Positions 16,457 to 26,065 of a stretch of DNA of 64,000 nucleotides are shown piece by piece (positions within the stretch are counted from its first letter, which is position 1; each line of letters opens with the position of its first letter). Both the position numbers and the translations under genes were made by a program. The DNA comes from Arthrospira sp. PCC 9108 (lineage in GTDB: Bacteria; Cyanobacteriota; Cyanobacteriia; Cyanobacteriales; Microcoleaceae), in assembly GCA_016745315.1 (NCBI GenBank), contig CP066886.1, positions 2,139,501 to 2,203,500 on the forward strand. Reading direction: 5' to 3'. The notes beneath the pieces are model-generated. The model saw only the letters and a list, made by a program, of their open reading frames with translations, ran no database searches and was not told the origin of the DNA.

Positions 16457-18544
16457 TTAGCTTTTGGATTTGCTATTTCCGCCGCCGCCATTGCTATTAT
16501 CAGCAACAGTGGCTAATACCCTTTGGGCTAGTTGTTCGGGGACTTCCTGTAAATGGTCAAACTTCCAGTTAAAGTAACCGACCCCCATAGTTAGCGATCG
16601 CAATTCCACAATGAGATCCTGCATTTCCACCTGTGGTAAATAAGCCGACACCTGATCCCAACCTTTCCAGTCAGCCACAGGTTCATAACCCAAAATTTGA
16701 CCACGGCGAGTAGTAATCAATTGGAACAGTTGAGAGGTAAACTCATTTGGGGCGCATACCTCCACCGTAACAATAGGTTCGAGCAAAGTGGGGTTACATT
16801 TAGCCATACCCGTTTGCATAGCCAGCCTGGCGGCTTGTTTAAAAGCCTGTTCGGAACTATCCACAGAGTGATAGGAACCATTGGTCAGGGTGACAGAAAC
16901 ATCAACGACGGGGAAACCTAGGGGACCTTGTTGGAGGTATTCTCGCACGCCCATTTCCACACCGGGAATATATTGTTTTGGCACCGCGCCGCCGACAATG
17001 GTTTCATTAAAGTTAAAACCTTCACCACGAGGTAAGGGGGTAATATCTAAATAAACATCACCAAATTGTCCATGTCCGCCGCTTTGGTGTTTGTAGCGCC
17101 CGTGGGAGTTGGTATTAGAACGGATGGTTTCTTTATAGGGAATTTGAGGCGGCGAGGTCACTATGGGAAAGTTGTACTTGCGGCGTAGGCGATCAAGGGT
17201 TACTTTCAGGTGAATTTCTCCCTGTCCCCAGAGGATAACCTGGTGAGTGTCGGTGTTTTGTTCCCAAGTTAGAGAGGGATCTTCCTCGATCATTTTGGTG
17301 AGGGCGGCGCTGAGTTTTACTTCATCTTTGCGATTTTCAGGGGCGATCGCAAATGCCAATACTGGTGGCAATACCTGGGCTGTAGGTAAGGGTGCTTTGA
17401 GGCGATCGGGTTGAGTGGTCAAAGTATCACCGGTTTTGATGCCCTCCATACGCGCCAAGGCGACAATTTCCCCAGTTTTGGCAAGTTGCACGCCCTGGGT
17501 TTGTTGTCCCAGCAAACGGTACATTCCAGCCGCGCGTACACCATTAAGAACAATGCCTTCGGTAAGTTCTCCCTGCCAGACTCGCACTAGGGAGAGTTTA
17601 CCACCTTGGGGGGTGTAAAAGGTTTTCAGGACTTGGGCGATCGGGATATCACTTGTTCCTTTGAGTCCCCGACGTTCGGCCGTTAAGCTGGGTTCTGGGG
17701 CTTCTCGGACTAGGGCATCAAGAAGCGATCGCACTCCATATTCTAATTCAGCCGCTCCGAAAAATACCGGAACAATCAAATCCGCCCCCAATTCCATTTT
17801 TAGGTCTTTGACAATTTCCTCGGTGGGGGGTTCAATTTCTTCAAGAAGTTCTTCCAACAAGTGATCATCAAAGTTAGATAATTGTTCTAACATCTCCTGG
17901 CGGGCGGCGTGTTCCAACTCTTTAAGTTCTTCGGGCATGGGAACTGGATCTGATGCCGCACCGGGATGGTAGTTATAGGCTTGTTCTGTAACTAAATCGA
18001 TAAAACCAATTAATTCTGAACCTTTGGCGATCGGATATTCTTGGGGAACTATGGGGCGACTCGATACAGTTTTCAGGGCATTTAATAACTCTAAAAAGTT
18101 GAGGTTGCAGCCTTCTTCATCAGAGAAAGCCCGATCCATTTTATTAATGAACACAATATGGGGAATTTCCCAATCATCCAAAAATTTGAATAGGGGCGAT
18201 AGGGTGAGAATGCGACTGGGTTCCGGTTCACAAACCACTATTGCTAATCCCGCACCCATGAGGCCGTTATAGGTTTCTTGGGCAAATTCTACCGAACCTG
18301 GACAGTCGAGGAAGGTAAAGTTAATGCCGCCATATTGAGTATAAGCGGCATTGATTTCTACACTCATATTGCGATCGCGAGCCTCAGCTACGCCATCTCC
18401 GATACGGTTGCCTTCTTTAGCCGTACCTTTACGGGTAATTGTTCCTGTGGCAAACAGCAGACTTTCTAGCAAAGCCGTTTTACCACTCAAATAGGGGCCG
18501 ACAATGGCGACATTACGGTTTTCTGATGCAACATTACTTGTCAT
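16457..18544 (-). CDS. elongation factor G-like translational GTPase (FusA2-type)
   Basis: A 695-residue GTPase from the ATG at 18544, which has AGGAG upstream; an in-frame start ten codons earlier is less likely. GTPase motifs: GPYLSGKTALL (P-loop), FLDCPGSVEF (G3) and FINKMDRA (G4). EF-G domains II-V follow, including the domain IV segment HGRYKHQSGGHGQFGDVYLD and the C-terminal ASAYLPQVEMQDLIVELRSLTMG-like region. The divergent P-loop and the run of Gly/Ser/Lys at the C-terminus mark it as the EF-G2-like paralogue, distinct from the main fusA of the str operon. The precise role (ribosome recycling or stress) is unknown. Confidence 0.9.
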   Translation of the reverse strand: MTSNVASENRNVAIVGPYLSGKTALLESLLFATGTITRKGTAKEGNRIGDGVAEARDRNMSVEINAAYTQYGGINFTFLDCPGSVEFAQETYNGLMGAGLAIVVCEPEPSRILTLSPLFKFLDDWEIPHIVFINKMDRAFSDEEGCNLNFLELLNALKTVSSRPIVPQEYPIAKGSELIGFIDLVTEQAYNYHPGAASDPVPMPEELKELEHAARQEMLEQLSNFDDHLLEELLEEIEPPTEEIVKDLKMELGADLIVPVFFGAAELEYGVRSLLDALVREAPEPSLTAERRGLKGTSDIPIAQVLKTFYTPQGGKLSLVRVWQGELTEGIVLNGVRAAGMYRLLGQQTQGVQLAKTGEIVALARMEGIKTGDTLTTQPDRLKAPLPTAQVLPPVLAFAIAPENRKDEVKLSAALTKMIEEDPSLTWEQNTDTHQVILWGQGEIHLKVTLDRLRRKYNFPIVTSPPQIPYKETIRSNTNSHGRYKHQSGGHGQFGDVYLDITPLPRGEGFNFNETIVGGAVPKQYIPGVEMGVREYLQQGPLGFPVVDVSVTLTNGSYHSVDSSEQAFKQAARLAMQTGMAKCNPTLLEPIVTVEVCAPNEFTSQLFQLITTRRGQILGYEPVADWKGWDQVSAYLPQVEMQDLIVELRSLTMGVGYFNWKFDHLQEVPEQLAQRVLATVADNSNGGGGNSKSKS

Positions 18545-18947
18545 AGGACGCTCTCCTGAAACCGGATAAATCAATGATTATAACACGGTGGCAATTGTGA
18601 TTTTTTGACCGAGAAATCCTTTCTCGGAAAATTCCGATTTTTTCAACAATTCACAACCGGGATACCGTGGGACTTCGCTGCTCTCAGTTTCCCTTAGTCT
18701 CCGGTTAATATTAGGATAGATACTTCCGGTTAGGGATTGAGAGTGAACTACCTTTTAATTTAGGATATTTTGTCACCAATTTTACAGCTAGTTAATCAAA
18801 CAAAACATTATTAAATTTTGCGAATTTTTGTAAATCAATATGGCGTTTTTTAATTTTAATTTAATATTTGCTCTCAGACACAACACCCCCCATGCTGACG
18901 CGGAGGACAGCACTAGGGGGGTGAAGGGGGGTGAGGGTTAAGATCAA
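18545..18947. other. 403-bp intergenic region with two hairpins
   Basis: No ORF of note. CCGAGAAA (18610-18617) pairs with TTTCTCGG (18621-18628). Nearer ilvB, CACCCCCC (18884-18891) pairs with GGGGGGTG (18916-18923) and may end ilvB transcription on the minus strand. The middle is very A/T-rich. Confidence 0.45.
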
Positions 18948-20693
18948 CTAACTCGATAAACCCATCATATCGCTGTTATCGTGACCGGGGGCTACCATCG
19001 GGTAACAGTCCTCATCACGGGTAACCCGAACATCTAGGATCATCGGACCGTTGTGAGACAGGGCTTTAGCGATCGCCTTTGGCAAATCGGACCGTAGGCG
19101 GACAGTCATAGCCTCAATGCCATAAACATCAGCCAACCGGGCAAATTCTGGGGTTCCATCTTCGAGGTTAGTAGCCTCATAGCGATCATTATAAAACATA
19201 TGTTGCCACTGGCGCACCATTCCCAACCAGCCATTATTGAGAATAATCACCTTAACCCCAATACCATACTGAGCAATAGTTCCCAATTCTTGCATATTCA
19301 TTTGGAAACTACCATCACCGCTAATACAGATAACCGTATCATCAGGATGAGCCACCTTAACCCCCACAGCAGCAGGTAAACCGTAACCCATAGTCCCTAA
19401 ACCGCCGCTAGTCATCCAACGTCGGGGGCCATTTTTCACGAATTGCGCCGCCCACATTTGATGCTGACCCACATCAGTAGTATAGAAAGCATCAGGACAT
19501 TGATGGCTAAGTTCCACAATCACCTCTTGGGGAGAGAGACCATTTTCCGGGTGAGGAATAGTCAGGGGGTATTGGTTATACAATTGCTGAAGGCGCGAGT
19601 GCCATTCCTGGGTTTGTTCCGGCTTAATTTCCGTTCCCAACTGATAGCTACGTTGTAGCATATCCCCCAAAACCTGTCGCACATCTCCCACAATAGGAAC
19701 ATCAGTCGTGCGATTTTTGCCCACTTCCGCCGGGTCAATATCAATATGAATCACCTTAGCGCTATGGGCGAATTTATCTCCGGTTCCCGCCACCCGGTCA
19801 TCAAAGCGAACCCCCACCGCGATCAGCAAATCACATTCACTCACCGCAAAATTAGCATAGGCGGTTCCGTGCATTCCCAACATTCCCAGAGATAGGGGGT
19901 GATTTTCATCAAAAGCACCTTTTCCCATCAAAGTGCTAGTAACTGGTATTTGGAAGCGTTCCGACAATTCGGCTATTTCAGCATGAGCCCCCGCCATAAT
20001 TGCACCTCCCCCCACATATAGGAGGGGTTTAGTAGCTTGAGAAATCAACTGTAAAGCCTGATTAATTTGTCGAGGATTTCCCCGCACCGTGGGACGATAT
20101 CCCACCCGTCGCACTGACCCTGGCTCTACCGGAATATAATCAATTTGAGCATTACCCACATCTTTGGGAATGTCAATTAACACAGGTCCCGGTCTGCCAC
20201 TACTGGCTAGGTGAAATGCCTCAGCCACAATTCTCGGTAATTCCGAAGGTTCGCGGACTAGATAGGAATGTTTAACAATGGGTAGGGTAATCCCAAAAAT
20301 ATCAATTTCCTGAAAAGCATCTGTCCCCAAGGCGCTGCGAGGTACTTGTCCAGTAATGGCTACCACCGGGACAGAATCCAGATAAGCCGTGGCTAGACCT
20401 GTAACTAAATTAGTGGCTCCCGGTCCAGAGGTGGCTAGACATACCCCCACCTTTCCGGTACTCCGGGCATATCCATCGGCAGCGTGAGCCGCTCCTTGTT
20501 CGTGGCGCACCAGATAATGTTTGATTTCCCCGGCTTGTTCGGCTCTATATATCTCGTCGTAAATGGGTAAATTTGAACCTCCTGGATAGCCAAAAATATG
20601 CTGCACACCGTGGCGGCGCAGGCTATCAATCAGGGCAAAGGCTCCTGTTACTCTTTTTACGGCTTGTTTTTGGTCCTGCATAACATTCTCCAT
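18948..20693 (-). CDS. ilvB: acetolactate synthase, large (catalytic) subunit
   Basis: A 581-residue thiamine-diphosphate enzyme that condenses two pyruvates (or pyruvate and 2-ketobutyrate) in valine, leucine and isoleucine synthesis. Motifs: HIFGYPGGSNLPIYDEI, VRHEQGAAHAADGYAR (catalytic Glu), CLATSGPGATNLVTGLATAYLDS, and the TPP-binding GDGSFQMNMQELGT followed by ILNNGWLGMVRQWQ. It ends ...VAPGHDNSDMMGLSS. The start ATG at 20693 (MENVMQDQ) or the internal one at 20681 both fit. The regulatory subunit ilvH is not in the window. The adjacent frameshifted cimA on the same strand makes an isoleucine/branched-chain group. Confidence 0.95.
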   Translation of the reverse strand: MENVMQDQKQAVKRVTGAFALIDSLRRHGVQHIFGYPGGSNLPIYDEIYRAEQAGEIKHYLVRHEQGAAHAADGYARSTGKVGVCLATSGPGATNLVTGLATAYLDSVPVVAITGQVPRSALGTDAFQEIDIFGITLPIVKHSYLVREPSELPRIVAEAFHLASSGRPGPVLIDIPKDVGNAQIDYIPVEPGSVRRVGYRPTVRGNPRQINQALQLISQATKPLLYVGGGAIMAGAHAEIAELSERFQIPVTSTLMGKGAFDENHPLSLGMLGMHGTAYANFAVSECDLLIAVGVRFDDRVAGTGDKFAHSAKVIHIDIDPAEVGKNRTTDVPIVGDVRQVLGDMLQRSYQLGTEIKPEQTQEWHSRLQQLYNQYPLTIPHPENGLSPQEVIVELSHQCPDAFYTTDVGQHQMWAAQFVKNGPRRWMTSGGLGTMGYGLPAAVGVKVAHPDDTVICISGDGSFQMNMQELGTIAQYGIGVKVIILNNGWLGMVRQWQHMFYNDRYEATNLEDGTPEFARLADVYGIEAMTVRLRSDLPKAIAKALSHNGPMILDVRVTRDEDCYPMVAPGHDNSDMMGLSS

Positions 20694-20846
20694 CTCTGAT
20701 GCCTAGGATAAATTATGGTTGGGATTACCTGAGAAATTGTCATCAATTTTTTATATTTGTGACAATTTCTGCTTAATACTCTTGCTATTATTGCCATTTT
20801 ATGCTATGGCAATCATCGCATCCCTAGGGGATTATCACTGTCTATT

Positions 20847-22471
20847 TTACAGTGAGGATTCGGCTAATATAACTGAATTGGATGGGGTTTGCTGTTGCAA
20901 CATTAAGCCATATTCTAAACCTTCTACGACCGCTTGATAGGATGCGTCTAGGATATTAGTAGAGACTCCTACGGTAGTCCAACGCTGATGACCATTGCTA
21001 GATTCTACCAATACACGAGTTTTGGCAGAAGTTCCCGCTTTACCATCCAAAATCCGCACTTTATAATCGCGCAGTTGAAATTCGGCTATTTCTGGGTAGA
21101 AATTTTGCAGGGCTTTCCGCAAGGCTGCATCTAAGGCCGAGACAGGTCCGTTACCTTCGGCTACTTCTAAAAGTTCGCGATCGCTTACAATTACCTTCAC
21201 CGTAGCTAGGGAGTTACAGGTAGCCAGACTCGACTTGTCACAATGCACTTGAAAACCGCGAATTTCAAACCACTGTTTCCGAGTCCCCAAAGCTGACCGC
21301 ATCAATAACTCAAAACTCGCCTCCGCCGCCTCAAATTGATAACCCTGATTTTCCAATTCTTTCAACTGTTGCAAAAGTTGCCGACTGGTTGGATTATCCC
21401 GTTCTAAGTTAATACCATAGTTTCGCGCTTTCGCCAAAACATTACTTAATCCCGACTGGTCAGAAATCACGATTCGCCGTTTATTTCCCACCTCTTCCGG
21501 GGCGATATGTTCGTAGGTTAACGGGTTGCGTTCCACTGCGGAAACATGAATCCCCCCCTTATGGGCAAAAGCCGATAAGCCCACAAACGGGGCATGGTCA
21601 TCTGGGGCTAGATTAACCACCTCACTAATAAATCTACTAGACTCCGACAGTTTACTTAAATGTTCATTGGCGATGCAAGAATAGCCTAATTTTAACTGTA
21701 AATTAGGTATCAAAGTACACAAATCGGCATTGCCGCACCGTTCCCCATAACCGTTAATGGTCCCTTGAATCATGGTAGCACCTTCCATGACTGCTGCTAA
21801 AGCATTAGCAACGGCGGTTCCTGAGTCGTTGTGGGTGTGAATGCCTACCTGTACGGAGGTTTCACCCCAATTGGCTAGGGCTGTAACTACGGTTTTGGCG
21901 ATCGCAGTTACCTCGTGGGGCAGTGTACCACCATTAGTATCACATAGCACTAACCACTCAGCCCCCCTGCTACAGCCGCTTTTAGCGTTTCTAGGGCATA
22001 TTCTGGGTTGTTTTTATAGCCATCAAACCAATGTTCAGCATCATAAATTACCCGCCTCCCTTGGCTGCGGAAAAACTCGATTGTATCCTGGATCATTGCC
22101 AGGTTTTCCTCTAGGCTGGTTTTCAGGCTTTCGGTAACATGGAGATCCCAAGATTTGCCAAAGGTGGTAATCCAGATGGTTCCGGCTGATAAAATCGGTT
22201 TGAGGCTAGGATCTTCTGCTGCGGTGGTATGGGGGCGACGGGTCGAACAAAAAGCCACTATTTCCGCTTGGCTGAGGGGTTCTTCCGTCAGTCGCCAAAA
22301 TAATTGTACATCTTTCGGGTTAGCGCCGGGCCAACCCCCTTCAATAAACGGAATACCTAGTTGGTCTAGTTTCCGCGCTATATGGAGTTTATCTTCTAGG
22401 GAGAGAGAGAGTCCTTCGCGCTGGGCTCCGTCTCGTAGGGTTGTATCATAAATCCAAAGTTGCTTACTCAT
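20847..22471 (-). CDS. cimA: citramalate synthase, frameshifted as written (two ORFs 22471-21950 and 21950-20847)
   Basis: A LeuA-like enzyme that makes (R)-citramalate from pyruvate and acetyl-CoA for isoleucine synthesis. The first part has LWIYDTTLRDGAQREG and FIEGGWPGANPKD; it then stops after AAVAGGLSG. The second part starts at LCDTNGGTLPHEV, with GIHTHNDSGTAVANAL and GTINGYGERCGNADL, and ends with the allosteric-type C-terminal domain. Adding one C to the run of six at 21962-21967 restores GGAEWLVLCDTNGG and a single protein of about 541 residues. The start is MSKQLWIYD at 22471; MKYHRM at 22525 is an alternative. Since the reading frame is otherwise intact, a sequencing error is more likely than decay. 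Confidence 0.88.
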
Positions 22472-22660
22472 AGTGGTCTGTCTTTGGTAGTTGGTGCTGT
22501 TTTCAACCATGCGGTGGTATTTCATGCGATCGCTCTTTCCCCCCGCTCTCTAGTATGTCCCCAATTTATCCCATTGGTCTAATATCTAATCTTATTTTCA
22601 CATTTGATGATCACCCCGTCAGTCCCTGGACTGTCCCCCTCCTCCTCGTAACCAATAACC

Positions 22661-23056
22661 TTTCCGTAGGGTGCGTCAGAACCCGGCTCTCTCAATTCTC
22701 ACCGGACAATTATCTCCTGACGCACCACTTTCCGTAGGGTGCGTCATAACCCGGCTCTCTCAATTCTCACCGGACAATTATCTCCTGACGCACCACTAAC
22801 TAACCCGGTTAGTCTTTCCGTAGGGTGCGTCATAACCCGGCTCTCTCAATTCTCACCGGACAATTATCTCCTGACGCACCACTAACTAACCCGGTTAGTC
22901 TTTCCGTAGGGTGCGTCATAACCCGGCTCTCTCAATTCTCACCGGACAATTATCTCCTGACGCACCACTAACTAACCCGGTTAGTCTTTCCGTAGGGTGT
23001 GTCAGAAACCGACTCTCTCAATTCTCACCGGACAATTATCTCCTGACGCACCACTT
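22661..23056. repeat. tandem array of five GGTGCGTCA-type hairpin units (family A)
   Basis: Five copies start at 22661, 22729, 22815, 22901 and 22987. The core of each is TTTCCGTAGGGTGCGTCA, then CCGGCTCTCTCAATTCTCAC and a right arm TCCTGACGCACCAC. Units 2-4 carry an added palindrome AACTAACCCGGTTAGT, giving an 86-bp period; units 1 and 5 lack it. Copies are nearly identical, so amplification is recent. The outer arms can form a hairpin in each unit. There are no variable spacers, so it is not CRISPR. The 118 bp before it (22543-22660) show nothing. Confidence 0.9.
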
Positions 23057-23082
23057 ATTAATATAATTTGAGTTAATATAAA

Positions 23083-24060
23083 TTGATTTCTACAGTGTTG
23101 CCACCATCAGCAAAACCCACCACAGTTCAACTCTCAATTGTCGCTCCCTGCTACAACGAAGAACCTAACCTCGATTACTTATTATCTAGGTTGCTGGCTG
23201 TGATTCAACCTTTGCATATTACCTATGAAATTATCTGTGTTAATGATGGCAGTCAGGATGATACCTTAGCCAAACTTATTAAACACCACCATTTCAATAA
23301 TAACATTAAAGTGATTAACTTGTCAAGGAATTTCGGCAAAGAAATTGCTTTGACAGCGGGTTTAGATCATGCTAGAGGTGCAGCAGTCATTCCTATTGAT
23401 GCTGACCTACAGGACCCACCGGAATTAATTGTAGAAATGCTGGAAAAGTGGCGAGAAGGTTATGATGTAGTTTACGCGAAAAGGCGATCGCGACATGGAG
23501 AAACCTGGCTGAAACAGATAACCGCCAATGGTTTTTATCGGCTTCTGCAAAAGATGACTCCGGTTCACATTCCCCAAGACACTGGAGATTTTCGATTGAT
23601 GGATCGTCAGGTAGTGGAAGCCTTAAAAAAACTCCCCGAAACTCATCGATTTATGAAGGGTTTATTTGCGTGGGTAGGGTTCAAACAAACCGCCCTAGAA
23701 TATGACCGCTTACCGAGATATAAAGGTCGGACAAAATGGAACTATTGGCAATTGTGGAATTTGGCGATCGAAGGGATTACCTCTTTTAGCGCCCTCCCCC
23801 TCAAAGTTTGGAGTTATATGGGATTATTGATATCATTTGGGGCTTTTATTTACGCCCTATTTTTAATAGTAAGAACTTTAATTTTTGGCATTGATGTTCC
23901 CGGTTACGCATCCTTAATGGTAGCCATTCTATTTATGGGAGGAGTTCAACTTATTAGTTTAGGTGTAATTGGTGAATACTTAGGCAGAATTTATGCGGAA
24001 GTTAAAAGAAGACCTCTCTATTTGATTCGAGATACCTATGGCATTGTTGATAATGAATAA
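23083..24060 (+). CDS. family 2 glycosyltransferase (GtrB/DPM1-like polyprenyl-phosphate glycosyltransferase)
   Basis: A 325-residue inverting GT2 enzyme. The N-terminal nucleotide-sugar domain shows SIVAPCYNEEPNLDYLL, VNDGSQDDTLAKL, NLSRNFGKEIALTAGLDHA and the DxD-type IDADLQDPPE. The mid region has QDTGDFRLMDRQ and RYKGRTKWNYWQLW. Two hydrophobic C-terminal helices (about 240-262 and 270-300) anchor it. Such enzymes load glucose or mannose onto undecaprenyl phosphate for surface polysaccharide or lipid modification. No ATG is near the start: TTG (23083), GTG (23095) and TTG (23098) compete. It is hemmed in by two repeat arrays. Confidence 0.9.
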   Translation: MISTVLPPSAKPTTVQLSIVAPCYNEEPNLDYLLSRLLAVIQPLHITYEIICVNDGSQDDTLAKLIKHHHFNNNIKVINLSRNFGKEIALTAGLDHARGAAVIPIDADLQDPPELIVEMLEKWREGYDVVYAKRRSRHGETWLKQITANGFYRLLQKMTPVHIPQDTGDFRLMDRQVVEALKKLPETHRFMKGLFAWVGFKQTALEYDRLPRYKGRTKWNYWQLWNLAIEGITSFSALPLKVWSYMGLLISFGAFIYALFLIVRTLIFGIDVPGYASLMVAILFMGGVQLISLGVIGEYLGRIYAEVKRRPLYLIRDTYGIVDNE

Positions 24061-24085
24061 AAAAAGCTGCCCATAAACTAAGGCA
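24059..24085. repeat. left copy of a 27-nt direct repeat flanking the second hairpin array
   Basis: A7 then GCTGCCCATAAAC and AAGGCA, overlapping the stop codon of the glycosyltransferase gene. The right copy at 24714-24740 differs at one position (T/C). The left copy lacks the right half of the terminator stem, which the right copy keeps. The array therefore sits between two copies of a terminator fragment. Confidence 0.75.
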
Positions 24086-24090
24086 TTTTC

Positions 24091-24680
24091 CTGGTGCGTC
24101 ACATCATCAAGTTTGGCGTTTTTTTATGAAGATGATCACTCTGTGACGCACCCTACAAGGATTATAGTTTCCTGGTGCGTCACATCATCAAGTTTGGCGT
24201 TTTTTTATGAAGATGATCACTCTGTGACGCACCCTACAAGGATTATAGTTTCCTGGTGCGTCACATCATCAAGTTTGGCGTTTTTTTATGAAGATGATCA
24301 CTCTGTGACGCACCCTACAAGGATTATAGTTTCCTGGTGCGTCACATCATCAAGTTTGGCGTTTTTTATGAAGATGATCACTCTGTGACCCACCCTACAA
24401 GGATTATAGTTTCCTGGTGCGTCACATCATCAAGTTTGGCGTTTTTTTATGAAGATGATCACTCTGTGACGCACCCTACAAGGATTATAGTTTCCTGGTG
24501 CGTCACATCATCAAGTTTGGCGTTTTTTATGAAGATGATCACTCTGTGACGCACCCTACAAGGATTATACCCATGTCAGGTTAATTATTCCTAGTTCAAG
24601 TTTCCTGGTGCGTCACATCATCAAGTTTGGCGTTTTTTATGAAGATGATCACTCTGTGACGCACCCTACAAGGATTATAG
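24091..24680. repeat. tandem array of seven GGTGCGTCACA hairpin units (family B)
   Basis: Copies of GGTGCGTCACATCATC begin at 24093, 24174, 24255, 24336, 24416, 24497 and 24607. Each unit closes with GATGATCACTCTGTGACGCA and CCCTACAAGGATTATA. The outer stem GGTGCGTCACA/TGTGACGCACC is 11 bp and perfect except in unit 4, where GACGCACC is GACCCACC. The period is 81 bp (80 for unit 4, which has a shorter T run); the last two units are longer (110 bp) because of an added CCATGTCAGGTTAATTATTC. The centre differs fully from the 22.7-23.0 kb array. Confidence 0.92.
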
Positions 24681-24713
24681 CCATGTCAGGTTAATTATTC
24701 CTAGCTCAAGCAC

Positions 24714-24743
24714 AAAAAAAGCTGCCCATAAACCAAGGCAGCT
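24714..24743 (-). terminator. Rho-independent terminator of the peptidoglycan-binding-domain gene
   Basis: AGCTGCC (24720-24726) pairs with GGCAGCT (24737-24743); read on the minus strand the stem is followed by seven T. It lies 100 bp after the stop of the minus-strand gene 24844-25605. Outer bases GCACAA/TTGTGC extend the pairing. Confidence 0.78.
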
Positions 24744-24843
24744 TGTGCATTACTTGAGGTTATAATGGATTCTTACTAATTTAATCATCTAACATGGTCG
24801 GAAGTGCGACATCCTACGATCGCATGACCTGATCGGGTGATAT

Positions 24844-25605
24844 TTAATAACTAACTGATCCTAACAGCCACTTATTTCTCGCCCAACGATCCAAACGCTT
24901 ACGCAGTGACAAATCAGCCGTTTTAGTTATGGGTAATCCTAACTGCTGCTGAAACTTACCCACATATTCCTCAGTCCGATGATCATAAATCTCGCTGTAA
25001 GCAATGAGAGGACGAGGTTGGAATATTAAGTTTAAATTGTGCTGAAGATTCCGAACAATTTTCGCTAAAATTTCCTGGGTTTCTGGGTTGGCTGTCCCGG
25101 TTTGAGGTATATCATAATCTCGCTGAAATGACGAAATATTAGCATATCCTAAGCCTTTAATTGTCTCGGCAAAATCTTTAGGTAAATAAATAGGCTTAAC
25201 TGGATCTGGTTGGGGTCGATTTTCCCACCAATAGGCTGTATCCTCTAACTTATCGCGGACATAGGTATCAGCCACCCCAGTTACGGGTAAATCATACCTT
25301 TTCTGAAAATCCTTAACGGCGGCGGTAGTTTTCGGACCATAAAACTGATTTCCCGGTAAGGGAGGATTCGGCCGTACTACAATATTAAGATGATTATGCA
25401 GACTGCTGACAATGGCAGCCATCTCAGCTTGGGTCTTGTCTCCGACAATTCCATCAACAACCAAATTGCGATCGTGTTGGAAGGCGCGAATGCCTTGTTG
25501 AGCGATCGCATCTGTGGGAGAATCATTATTCACTGGGACACCATAGCCCAAGCCATAAAGAACAAAACGTAGTTCTCGGTTCGTATAGTTACGCCAATCT
25601 ACCAT
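24844..25605 (-). CDS. protein with several peptidoglycan-binding (PG_binding_1) repeats
   Basis: A 253-residue protein without an obvious signal peptide. Repeated PGB-like units are visible: TDAIAQQGIRAFQHDRNLVVDGIVGDKTQ (about 32-60), GPKTTAAVKDFQKRYDLPVTG (about 90-112), ANISSFQRDYDIPQTGTANPET (about 155-175) and RTEEYVGKFQQQLGLPITKTA (about 212-232). Each is followed by a helical segment of the type LHNHLNIVVRPNPP. PGB units bind murein or related polymers. The start MVDWRNYTNRELRFVLYGLGYG lacks export features, which is odd for a wall binder. No catalytic domain is attached, so function remains open. Confidence 0.78.
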   Translation of the reverse strand: MVDWRNYTNRELRFVLYGLGYGVPVNNDSPTDAIAQQGIRAFQHDRNLVVDGIVGDKTQAEMAAIVSSLHNHLNIVVRPNPPLPGNQFYGPKTTAAVKDFQKRYDLPVTGVADTYVRDKLEDTAYWWENRPQPDPVKPIYLPKDFAETIKGLGYANISSFQRDYDIPQTGTANPETQEILAKIVRNLQHNLNLIFQPRPLIAYSEIYDHRTEEYVGKFQQQLGLPITKTADLSLRKRLDRWARNKWLLGSVSY

Positions 25606-25768
25606 TGGTCTAGCCTCACGGTTTGTATAATATGATTCAGTTTAAACCCTCAGCAATACAGGCGATCGCGATCGGGTGACTGAAACCCTGGAAGTCTTCT
25701 GCAAACTTCCACCGACCGCCCCCGGAATATTTCCGCCTTTTTGTTGCTATACTAATACCCAAATTACC

Positions 25769-25981
25769 ATGAAAGCACTATTTCCCTTCACCGCCAGCCT
25801 CATTCTCGCAGTGGGAATGACCGCCGTTGCTATATTATCCGTCCAAAATGCCACCCCGGTTTCCCTACAGTTTATGATATTCGAGTCAATTAACATACCT
25901 GTAGGGGTAGTTTTGGCCTTCAGCTTGGCGATCGGCTTAATTACTGGTGCGATCGGTATATTTATCTACCATCAAAGGTAA
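25769..25981 (+). CDS. small two-helix membrane protein, LapA/DUF1049 family
   Basis: A 70-residue protein from the ATG at 25769 (MKALFPFTASL); the longer frame upstream has no membrane character. Two hydrophobic helices are separated by SVQNATPVSLQFMIFESINIPVG, the hallmark of the LapA domain: a first helix ending in VQN, a short beta-like stretch, and a second helix starting VGVVLAFSLAIGLITGAIGI. In E. coli LapA works in lipopolysaccharide assembly; in cyanobacteria the role is unknown. Its neighbours are also envelope-related. Confidence 0.75.
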   Translation: MKALFPFTASLILAVGMTAVAILSVQNATPVSLQFMIFESINIPVGVVLAFSLAIGLITGAIGIFIYHQR

Positions 25982-26065
25982 ACTCTCCAAATTTCCCAAT
26001 TGTCATATTTAGGTCATCTTTCTTTAATAAGGTATATTTCAACCCCCAAGAAAGAAACAACTGAG

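Noticed and set aside
20847..22471. two separate genes or a programmed frameshift in cimA
   Set aside because: A single base restores one full protein, and no slippery site with stimulatory structure is evident; the same one-base loss occurs in rplF and prfA.
22661..24680. possible CRISPR arrays
   Set aside because: The repeats have no unique spacers of constant length, units are long hairpins, and no cas genes are near.
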